Assembly (NCBI RefSeq): GCF_030272615.1
Contig: NC_081405.1
Coordinates: 153,467,113 to 153,531,112, forward strand
DNA: 64,000 nucleotides
Origin: Cryptomeria japonica
Taxonomy: Eukaryota > Streptophyta > Pinopsida > Cupressales > Cupressaceae
Reading direction: 5' to 3'
Made by a program: the position numbers and the translations under genes. Below are positions 12,701 to 24,700 of the stretch, in pieces. Each line of letters begins with the position of its first letter. The first letter of the stretch is position 1. Below the pieces are notes generated by a model. It was not told the origin of the DNA. It saw only the letters and a program-made list of their open reading frames with translations, and ran no database searches.

Positions 12701-15700
12701 GGAAGAATGGAGACTGATCGGGTTACCAGATAGAGAGTCGCTTGGGCAGAACAGACTGAAAGAAGAAGCATCAATTCAGTGAGGGGTCAGGCTGAAGAAA
12801 GCAAGGGAGAAAGAAACAACGGACAATGGATTGAGCCGGTCTGGTCTGAGTAAAGTTTACAATCAAATGGATGTAACCATCTTTCTACATACTGCAGAGA
12901 TAGGACAAGCACGTCCTTACTGATTTGCTGATTGTCATTGCATATGTTATTTGTCTGTCCATAATATAGTTGAGTGTTGAATGCTTTGTTTAATTCTTGT
13001 TGCATTCTAAGTTACTTTCATTCTTCAAATGTCTGTCACCATTGGCAGAAAGAATTTGCCTTTGTTGAGCAGAATAGACACGACTATGCAGGGGTTGTGT
13101 GGATTTTTGGTTTGGAATGTTTGAATAAAGATTGCGTCAAAGATTTGTAATCATTTTGCCACATAATGCAGAAATAAAAATGGTCATTGTGGTTTTTTGG
13201 TTTGTGAATTTGTTTCAAGTCTACTTAAGAACTATTATGTTACGTTGCTCTATTAAAGTTTGAAGTTCCTGTCGCATTGAAAAATTGATGTCATATCTCG
13301 AAGTTCTTGTTGCCACTGCAATAGAGATAGGTTGCCATTATTTTGGAAGTTGTTTGTCAGCAGGTTCGGGTTGTGCCCTTGGCGCGTTCCCTGTTGCAAT
13401 ACAGGTGGGGTCGAAGGATGGAGCCCCCAGCGACAAGCCCAAATGAAGATTTTCAAAACCACACAAACCTTCATAGCAATACCATTTTCATATTTTTTTA
13501 AAAGTCCCAGATGGGCATGTCATAAACCAAAAAAGCTTTGAAATTTTGTGTGTTTTAAAAAAAAAATAAAAAAAAATGGCCGAGTCTTAGGCCTAGACTT
13601 GCCATGACTCGGTGAGTCTAGGAAAGACTCAGCTGAGTCCGAGGCCAAGTCTCCCAGACTCAGCCAGCTTGGCTCACCTTGGATCTTGGCGAGTCTGGGT
13701 GAGTCTCGTTACTATGGTTTGACTATAGGTTTAGGATTAGGACTCCTGCTCATATTTTTGCTTACCAATTGCAGTTTGAGTGAACATCAAACTGCAAAGA
13801 ATAGAGGCAGATTCTGAACTAATTGTAAAGAAGATCAAGGAATGATTTCAAGTCAAGAAACACTGTCTTCAACATTACAGGAATCAGATATAGGATAACA
13901 TCAAGATGCTCGATGCTTTTGAAATCAAATACATCCGCAGAGAAGAGAATAGTTAAGCAGATGCCCTAGCTGTAATGACATTCTTATTTGCCTCCATTCA
14001 GAATTCAGACATTTTCATTTACCAGTGAAATGATATACTGACAAATGGTATGAGATATTTCTGAAAAGTTGCGAATCTTGAATGATGATCCCCACATAAT
14101 CAGCTTCCTGGAAAAGTCAGATTCCTTAAATACCCCATTCTTTGAAATTAGTTCATCTTCGTAAATAGAATCATTGCTATAGGGAAATGAAATAGATTCT
14201 TTGCCTGACATAATCCAGCTAAGTGGAAACAAGATACTGAAAGACTTGGTGTTCCTAATGAACTTTTTTGATAGAGATGACAGGTATGTAAAACATAAAA
14301 TTGGGGCAAAACTAAAGATGTCTTCTAAATGTGAGTAGATAGAAATTGTGATTGCTGAAGAACCAAGGTTGGTGAACCTAGGAACATGTTAGCATGAAGA
14401 ATCAAGTAAGTTTGATCCACTTTTTTAGCAAACAAGGGCATCTTTGCTTGGACATATGAGAATCTCAAAGCATTCGCTCAAAAGGTATTAACTCATACTA
14501 TCCGGCTGAAGCTAGATGTTAAACCTTTTAGCGAGAAACAACAAAATTGTAACCCATTTTTAACAAATACTATCTATAATGAGATACAAAAAATGTTATC
14601 TCCTAGGATCATATGGGTTGCCAATATTGTACTCGTTAGGAAGAAGAACAGCAAATTCGGAATTTGTGTTGTTTGTTAGAATATGAATCAGGCTTTTTGG
14701 AAGGATAATTATCCTTTGCCAGTAATAGATGATACTATTTAGATAGTTATGGGGTTTGAAATGTCATTATTGGTTGATGGTTACTTGGGGTATAACCAAA
14801 TTGGAGTAGCATCTAAAGACTAATTTAATATAACTTTGACAACTGTATTTTGTTTACGAACATTTGTTGCTTGGACTGATTATTGCAGACACAGTTTTTC
14901 AAAGGGCATAAATATTGTCTTCAATCACCTGAAGGCTAAAGTAATCATTGTTTATTTAAAGGATCACATAGTTTTCTCCAAGAAATGAGCAGATCATTTT
15001 GATTATCTAACAATGATTTTTGAAAGGTGTAGGTCGGATTGGTTATTGCTTAAAATGAAGAAATCTATATTTTCAAAAACCAAGGGTAAAATTCTAGGGC
15101 ATATTGCATCCAAAGAAGGGACCAAAATTGATCCAAGTCATGTTGAAGCCATACAAAACCTGTAATTACCTACAAGTAAGACTAGTGTCCATACTTTTTA
15201 ATGGTAAGGTGAAATTTTTGAGAAGAGGTGTACTAAATTCTTTGAGCTAACAAGGAATCTCTCAACAATGATGAAAAAGTTGACATCCTTCAAATGGATA
15301 GAGGAGGGAAAAAAGGCATTCACACAAATAAAGAAGGCCATTAGTAGATCTCTAACATTAGCATATTCAACCTTAATAAAGACTTCATTATTTATTGTTA
15401 CATGATAGAACACAATTGTTTGCTATCTTAGAAAAATGACAAGAATATCAAAGCTCCAATCACCTTTATGAGAAATAGTTCTGAAGATAACGAGATGAAG
15501 TACTCAACTCTAGAAAAACATGTATGTGGTAATGCTCACTTCTATGTTTCGACATCTCATACTATAGTGATGGTTTTAGACACATCAATTATGACAATCT
15601 CAACTTAATAGGAATTGAGATTCAAAAGAGGGAAATGGATTGCCAAAGTTTAGGAATATAACCTAGCAACCAGATCCACTAAATTTCTTTACAATAGGGG

Positions 15701-18700
15701 ATTGTGTGTTGAAGTTATTAAAAGGAATGACAAGAGCAAGAGTCTTCTACAATACTAAAGAACCTTCCACACAAATGAGAATCAATGAAAAATTCTATGC
15801 TGCCAATAATGGTAGAATGCATACAAGATACTGTAATGTACAAGTGAACCCTTGTTTATATGGACACGAATGAGACATGGGATACCATACAATTATGACA
15901 CTTGTGGTAATTATATGACTTGAGACACAAAAAGTAAATTCAAGTATATGCCCTAAGTAAACTTAACTAGCTAGGTGTGTATAAGTCCTAAAAGGGATCT
16001 TGTTCCAACACTTACCTTCAGTGCAATTCAAGGAGGAAAAAGAAAATAGCAAATATCTCATAGATGGGCCCCAACAACAAGGCTTGATGAGGTACTCATG
16101 TACAAAAGATCTTTGTCAAAGGGAGAAGAGAAGAAAAGTTAGAAAACCTTTGGGAGAAAACTCCACACCAAAAGAGAGAAAACATGTACAAGTGAAGGAA
16201 GGAGGACTCACACTAAAGAGCAATGGGATGATTAGGAGGAAATCCGAACTTGGTCATCAATTCTTGAAGCCAAAAAACTCTAGGCTAATCAAAATTGTAC
16301 CTCGATACTTAGCCTTTGTCAATGATAATACGATAGTTGTTTGCATTTTTGCAATACCATGCAATTAGATTAGAACTAGGGGAAAATACAAAACTAGAGT
16401 AGGCTTTTGATCATTAACATCACCAACCCAATCTAAGTCAATGAATCCCACAACCAAGAAACTTTTGATGTGCAGTGAATGACAAAATGTGATGTGCCTT
16501 GAATATACCTCAAGATACGTTTGGTTTCCTTTTAATAACTGTCATGACCACAAAGGAAATTTTAGGACACTTGTGTGTCAAGTACAAAAGATTGCCAACC
16601 AACTACTAATAAAATGTAGCATCGTGGGTGTAGTGTACTAGGTAGGCACTACAACACTTGCTTGAAATGGCGTGGAGGTAGGCTTGCAATTAGCGATTCC
16701 AAATCTTTTTGAAGCAAACCAAGAGCATAATTTTACTTAAAAAAAATCCCTTGGAAGTCTAAAGAACTTTAAGACCAAGGAAGAAATGTATAAATCAAAT
16801 ATTTTAGCAATAGGAGCAGAGGTCTTGGAATAGTTATTGTCTTCAACTTGTGAAAACCCCTTAGCCACAAGATGTGCCTTGTACTTATTAATAGAACCAT
16901 CTTTTGAGTATTTGGTTCAATATACCCACTTATCATTAACCAATTTTCTAACCTTGGGAAGAGGACCAAGATCCCATTTGTGATTCTTCATTAAAGAAAA
17001 ATATTCCTCGGCCATAGTTGTGTCCCACTTTGGAATATATGCCACATCCAAAAACTTATGAGGATCAATTGAAAGGCATGGCTCAAAAGGCTAACACCTA
17101 TTGTTTGTGAATGAATATGATGAGGCATGGTAGGATCACCAACCAAAGGCCCAATTGCTCTTAAGAGTAGTGTGGGTCTAAAGGGGCTAATATGATGGTG
17201 CACTAGGAGGAAGAGGTGGAATTGGAATATCATCACCCTCAAGAAGAATAATATCCTCAAGAAATGAAAGAGGAGTAGGAAGTGGGGTAGAGGTTGGTTA
17301 TGGAGAATCCTTTGAAGTGAAGTGCTCATCAAATTGAACATCTTGTCATAAAAAGACATCTTGGGAAACAAGATCAAAAAGCTTGTAAGCCTTCATGTCC
17401 ACGCAAAAGCAACAAAGATGAGTGGTTGGCCCTTCCTCTCCATGACTTTATGTTGACCATCATAAATGAATGCCCAAACTTCATTGCCATATTCTCTAAA
17501 TGAAGAAACATTAGGATTGACATGGGTATAAGCCTCCTTGGGAGTTATGTGTCGAATTGCCTTGTCGGGCATATGGTTTTGTATAGCCTTTGACCCAAAA
17601 GTAGATGCCATGTTTTTTGTATCGAATCACGCAATTGACCATCTCATGCAATGGCTTGTTCTTTCATTTAGCCACACCATTTTATTGAGTAGTGTAGGGA
17701 ACCATAAGCTGATGTTGAATACCATGCTCGATGTAGAAATCTCAAAATGCCTAGTTCACATACTCCCCCAAATTATATATGCAGATCCTTCTGATAGAAA
17801 GACCAAATTGCTTCTCCATAAATTATATGAAGCTCCTAAAAGTAGTGAAGGCCTCACTCTTGTATTTGAGAAAGTATATCCATGTGTGTCATGAGTAGTC
17901 ATTAATAAGATGAGCACATGCTTGGCTCTTGAAAATGATGGAGTAAAAAATGACATAAGATCACTATGAACCAACTCAAGGGGTGCCTTAGCTGTACCTG
18001 AATACTCTTTTGTCCTTCCTTGGGTGCACATATCCCCATATCCGAAACGGATGTATTTGATATGGTCTGGAGACACATTGGATATTGTACCCATGCGTGC
18101 CCAAAAAACCTTGATTTTCCAACCATGCCATATACTATGTGATTTGATTTTTACAAATGACGTAAATCTATTTAAATTTAATTAAAAAAGCTTTGGTCAT
18201 GCAATTTTTAATTTTTTGTTTTGGTATAAACAAAACCTACACCAAATGAGATAGACAACTGAAATGTTTTTCTATTTCAGTGATCCAATTTTTTGGGTTA
18301 TCTTCCAATGCAACTCTTGTATTTTTGCATATTGTAACTTCTTAAATAAACTTATAATTATTTATGTAGCAATTATGTGTCTATAAAGAGTTCCCAGACT
18401 CGCCGCGAGTCAGGTGAGTTCGTCGAGTTGGCGAGTCGAGCCAAGCTCGGCGAGTTTTGTTGACTCGAGACTCGGACTCGGCGATTTTTGACCATAACTC
18501 GCCTGACTCGTGAGTTAGGCGAGTTATGGCAAAACTCGCTCCAAGACTCAGCCATGACAAGGCAATATTTTGACTTGCAAAAACAAAAAAAAACATGAAG
18601 TTGTTTGACAAGTTAGTCAGTCTGTCAGGATTCGTATATGGAATATTAAGTATAAGTGACATTTCCTTATGTCTTTTCTCTTTCTTATACTTTTAAGTTA

Positions 18701-21700
18701 TATTCCATATATATTGTTAGGATGTTTGAGAGTGGTTTCAGACCTCCATGAGTTATAATGCAAAATCTAGTTTTTGGAGGATCCTTCAAATTTCCAGACT
18801 TAATCAAATTTCAGGCCATTTTAGGATCAGGATGACATTCCAGACTTTTAAGGCGAGTTCACTCTAACCTTGATGTAAGGGATGGGACCTAGGAGGACAC
18901 TATGCATTCAACCAAGGTTTGATTTAGCAACTTGAAGCATGACCGGATAGTACACAAAAACCCTAGGAATGATCTAAATAACCCCTAATCACTTAATTGA
19001 CCTAACCTCCTTCACTCCACCTTAAGGAGATCCACCTGACTTGATGACCTTTGAGAAACTCAATCCCTTCAATGCAAAGGCTAAGACACTAAAACAACCA
19101 ACAACAAAACTAAAAGAGCTAACCCTAGAAAGCAAAAAGTGGGGGTCTTCATTTGCAATGGGCCGATGTGTGAGTACCTCACAACAGGGATGTTTCTTAA
19201 AATTTTGAAAAAAAGGGGTGAGTTTGGGATATTTTCTACTTGTCCCCACATCCCAAAAAATCCCCCCATGGGGCACAAGGTTATTTTTGGCAAGGGACAT
19301 GCCTCTGGGGAGCATATTTTCAAACCCTTTTGGCCTCACAATACCCCCTTCCATCCAACATATATATAGCCTAAAAACTAAGAGGTCCAAGAAAGACCAA
19401 GGTCAACTATAGTCCCAAGGTAAAACCTACGTTCAACAAGCACACTATTTAATGCTACCATACACAAGCACTCCTTACAGTTTCCAAGTGAAGATGTTCA
19501 TGACATCTAATGTTGGTGCTCCTAGAATTTCAATTTGGCCAAAGAAAATTCTAAATAGAAGCCCCAAACAAGTAGATACTCTACTCGCATGCCTTTCATG
19601 GCATAACAAGCTAGCACACATTATAATTGGGCTTTATTCAATAATGGGTGCATGAAACGAGTTTTAAATCGTTAAAAATCTCTTAATTTCAAGGGTTTTT
19701 TAATTTGCCGAGTCATTGCCGAGTCATAACCGAGTCACGAGTCGAGTCGGCCTTGCCGAGTCCAAGTCTGGGAACTATGGTCTATATTGCTTTTGAAATA
19801 ATGAAAATCTCTAGTAACTTTGCGACACCAAAGAACCTTCCACACAAGAGAGAGGTAATGAAAAATGATATATTGTTAGTAATGATACAATGCTTAGGAC
19901 ACATTGAATTATCATATGATTTGAGATTAAAAAAAAAGTAAATGCAAGTAGATGCGTAAGTAAACTTAACTAAATAGGTGCCAATAGGGTCTAAAAGGAA
20001 TTGGTTGGGTACTGAAATTTGTTGACATCAACATTGTATTAGTTATTGCTGAAGTAGAGACTGAAAAGATAGGAAACAAAAAGGTGAAATTGGAACATAA
20101 CAGTCATTGGTACTGTTGATGTGTTTTTATGCACTATGCAACATAGAATAAAATACCAAAGGCATTCTATCCTCTCTTGATCAAAATATCCTCGGATGCT
20201 AAATTATGTGATCAACCAAGACTACTACAAGGTTTTTTATTGTCAGGTCTTGACATGTAGATAGCTCAATGGTTGATGTGATTGTTGGTAATCCAAGGGG
20301 GACTTACGTTGAACATGAATCTTGCTGGAACACGAAGACTTAACTCGGAAAACAAATAGCAAAAGGAATTAAGGGTTGAGAAACTAATCTAATCCTAAGA
20401 ATGTAGGATCTAGTTGTTGATTAGGTGTGACCAAACCAAGCTTTGTTTGGCCATCAAGGAACAACTACACAAAACCTATGCAATTTCCTAAGGATGAACA
20501 AATAATTTTCATATCACCAATGCACATCAGCCACACAAGCAATGAGCATGAAGTAATAGAAGTTAAGCTTTCACACAAGTTCAGTTGACTACGCACTGCA
20601 ATTTGCAATTAACAATCAACAAATTACAAGTAGTATGAACATTAGGTACACCATTCATCAACAATGATATCGGTCATTCATCTAACCAACTTTAAAGCAA
20701 ATAAGAAGTAGAGACCATGCAACATGTTGAATTAACATAGAGAATTCACCATAACTTCAATGAAAACAAAATCTCTTACAACAAGATCTTGGCAACAATC
20801 TTTGCCTTCTCCTCCTATTCTAACTTCTACTTTAACTTCTAATTCCTAATTGCTGGCTGTTATCTATTTTCTATTAGTCTACTATTTTTAACCTTTACAA
20901 ATGACAATTTGAACCTTTTATAGATAGCTCTTTACAATGAATGGCTCAGATTGATTCACAATCAATGACCAAGATTTTACAATAATACCCTAATTAGGGT
21001 TTGTTACAACTCCATTCTGGCCAATGAAATAGTTACATAGAATTGGACACATGTCTATCTTTGAATGTGAACCAATAGAAAATAGGTAATCTTGAATTTC
21101 GTGCCTCCATAGGTGAGTTAGGTGCATTGCATCTGGACATTCTGACATGAAGCCCTTTGGTTGGTGGAATGATGACTAGGTTGCAACCTCAGTCTACTTG
21201 GTGGGCTTGATACTTCATCACAGGTAAATTTGATGTTGAGCAACATACCTTGATATTAGCATCTCCTAAGCTTGGTGTGATGATGATGGGAAGCATCACC
21301 TTGGTCAAGTCGAATCTTTATCCTTGCTTACTTATCTTGCCTTTATATGATTGTGTGATCTCTCCTTTACACTTTGGGGTCTTGACCTCTTCATGTCGCC
21401 ATGATGCAATGAGAGCATGAGAGCCTTGTGCAGATCCTCTCAAGTTGCAATTCTAGCCTTGGATGCCCCTTGTCGCTTGCTGATGAAGTTTTTCTCTTTT
21501 GAAGTTGCAATGATGTTGATATGCTTTAGAGTGTAGGATTCTAATCTTTCTTGGATCTTGGACCTTGACCTTGATCTCCACTTTGCATGGCTTGAGCTTG
21601 ACCTTGATGTTGAAATACTCTCCTTGGAGCGCTGTTCTGGTCCTCCTACAATCAGACCTGCTGCTTTGCCCTTACCTGCGAAACAAACGTGTCAAATACA

Positions 21701-24700
21701 TAAAATGCATACTAATCTTACCTATCTCCCCTCTCTATGTGCTTTGATTTGCCGGATTAAGTGATGTCTTCAGGTCTGATTGAAGTCTGATTTTCGTGCT
21801 TTTAGGACCTGACATCTTCATGGTCTGAGTTTTATTTGATTTCTTCATGATTGCTGGTCTGATCTGATGTTGGTTTGCACAAATTAAGGAGGGCGGCATT
21901 TTGATGTTGAATTGCACAACTATGGTGGCATTTTCCCTCTTGTTTACACAAAATGGATTTGCTTGATTGGAATCTTCCTTTCCATTTGCTCAAAATGAAT
22001 TCCCTTGGTTGACATTTCATGGTTGATTTGCAGAATAGGGTGCAAATCTGAGGTCTATATGCACATCTTGAGGGCAGCGTTTCTTTCTCCATTTGCACTA
22101 CCATTTCGGCTTTTCTTGCTCCATTTGCATTACCATTTCGGCTTTTCTTGCTCCATTTGCACAAACATGGCGCATTTTTGTGCCTCATTTGCACAAGGTG
22201 GCGGCTTTTGACTCTAAATTTGCACATCCTTGGCAGCATTTAGTGCTCATTTGCATTAGATCGGGCGGCAAATTCATCCTCATTTGCACAAGTTAATGTG
22301 CTTGGTTGGCTTTTAGGCCTTCATTCGTGCAATGTTGGCGGGATTTTGTGCTTGGTTTGTGCAACTTAACTTGCTAAGTCGGCATTAATGCCTTCATTTG
22401 CACAAGTTTGAGCAGTAAATTGAGGTTTGTTTGCACAAGTTAGGCAGGAAATTAAGGTTTGTTTACACAAGTTTTAGAAATAAGTTAGTGGATGGTGGGG
22501 TGCAAAAGTGAGATAATGCAATCAAAGATTAATAAGGAGACAAAATCCACAAAGTGATGGTGTCATGATGGACACGAGCATGATTCGCATGACCATGGTC
22601 TAAAGGTCCAAAGGCCCAAAAGTTGAGGTGTGTCAAAGGTAACACAAATGTGCAATTCATATGATAGTCAATAGGAGTAATTGGTAACAAGAGCATCATA
22701 TGATTGTCAATAGGAGTAATTGGTAACAAGAGCTTTGAAGATATCACAAAATTGCAAAGTGTCTTGTTGGATACCGGGATGCAACTTTTGCAATTCTCAT
22801 ATGAGATTTAAAACACTAAAAGGGAGTTTCAAAGGTCATCTCCTTGGCACTTCAAAGTTGGGTTTTTAACCATCAGAAGTTTAAGGGCATGTTTTTCTGA
22901 CTGCGCCATTCAGTTGCAGAGGGCGTAGAAAGAGTCATAATTTCATGGTTTCTGTAATATTATCTGGTATTTTGAAGAGTACCTAAGGTTCTTCAAAACT
23001 CTGTTGTTTGCAGAAACAATGCCATTGGATTTTGAGGTCTCATGTATCATTAGATTCAAGGTTTTAGTGCTAGGGCTTTGTTGCTGGATAAATGCCAAAA
23101 AAAAAAGCATGTCTTTTAGCTGAGGTAATGTTGACGTGTATTTTGTACACCATCATACACAGAATAAAATACCAATAGGCATCTTATCCTCTCTTGAGAA
23201 AATAGTCTCTAACTGCTGAAGATTCGCGTAAAGGATCAGTTAGGAAGACTCCAAGGTTCTTTTAGTAGGGTCTCTACGTGTGGACAAGCTTCCAGCGGTA
23301 TGATGTGATTTGCTGTTTCCTCCAAGGGGCCTTACGTATTCCGAAAGTTCAAGATTTGCTAAACTAAGGAAACTATTCAAAAAAAAACAAAAGGAGTAGG
23401 GTTTGAAAGAGGTCTAATCTAGTCTAACCCTATGAATGACTTAGTATGGACAAGACTTGGCAAGATTCAACCAACTTCAATTTTGCCATAAGATAACAAC
23501 TCAATTGAAATTAGTGCGATCTTCTAAGGTAATAAAATGATATTCAATGCATCAAATATCATGGACACTACCACGAAGGTACATATCCAAGATACAATAA
23601 TGATTGAAGGTTAAGGGACTCAAAGTATTCTCCAGTTGACCACGCAAGGAGTTCCTACAATCAGCAAGAAGCTAGTGGTTTGGATTACGAATCCTACCAA
23701 AGATCAAGTCTCACACAATGTCCTTCAAACTAACAAGCTACTTTGATTGAGCACAATTCAAGTAAATCAAACAACCATGAAGATAACTCAAGAAATTTGC
23801 AACAAAACACCATAACTTCAATATTTCATTGATTTCCAAATCATCATGTACAACAATTGCTTGAATTCCTCTCTTCAAAACTCAATCTTGCTACAAAATA
23901 AAATTGCTTCTAACTCTAATCTCTCTTCTCTATTACATCAACTATTGACTATTACACACTCTTTTTATTGAAATGAAAAATGAGGGTATAAATAGCATCC
24001 TCAATTACAATGAAAGGTCCAGATTGAAAGTAGATCAACAGACAAGATCATGACACCTAAACCCTAATTAGGGTTTGTTACAAATGGCCTCCTTTTTACT
24101 GAACAATATTAAATGCATAGCCAAATATTAAATTTTGGCACAAAAACCTAGGAGACATAAACCAATGAGAAATAAGATGTCATGTCATCTGTAACAACCT
24201 TTCATCTAGAATCTTATTCCCTTTCCAATTCTCTTTCTTAGCATATGCAATGAATCTTGAAACGATTCCTTCGATTTTTGCAATTGGAATCTCGGGAAGA
24301 TTCTTCACACTCTCTTCTAAGTGGATGACCTGATCGAATGCATCTAGAAGAGCTGCGTCCCATGAAGGTTCAAGTTCCTTCGTCCTTTCAATTAGGAGCA
24401 TGGTGGCAAACATCTGATCATACTGCTCATCTGTAACATTTGCGTCCTTGCAAAAGATGACCTTGATTCTATCCTCTAGTTCCTGCATATCCACATCTGT
24501 CTCGACCTCGATCCTTCTGCCAAGAATGGTACGAAGTACCTCAAATACTCTGTCCTGGATAGGATTGATCACCTCCTCAACTTGGCCACATCTAGTACTG
24601 ATGTCTTCAAAGAAAACACTCTTCATATGGAGTAAGGTTGACCAATGAAACAAACTGTGAGATTCTCCATCCAAGATCTTCTCTTGTGCTAAGACCTTCC

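Larger units (their letters stand above)
11310..14010 (+). pseudogene. Gypsy-type second RNase H (RVT_3-like) remnant, split by a TIR transposon
   Basis: Before the insertion the frame reads GIWTL.LDGS near 11360-11385, the usual start of the plant RVT_3/aRH domain (WTLYFDGS). After it (from 13717) it continues through [14 protein letters not shown] (normally GDSELIVKQV) and [23 protein letters not shown] to about 13985, the conserved end of the same domain. Stops occur throughout. The 11396-13716 TIR transposon interrupts it, with duplicated target bases on both sides. Text resembling [15 protein letters not shown] follows at about 14225-14270, before the RT domain. Confidence 0.65.

Noticed and set aside
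12585-12782. Arg-Glu repeat protein
   Set aside because: Translation of the (GA)n microsatellite.
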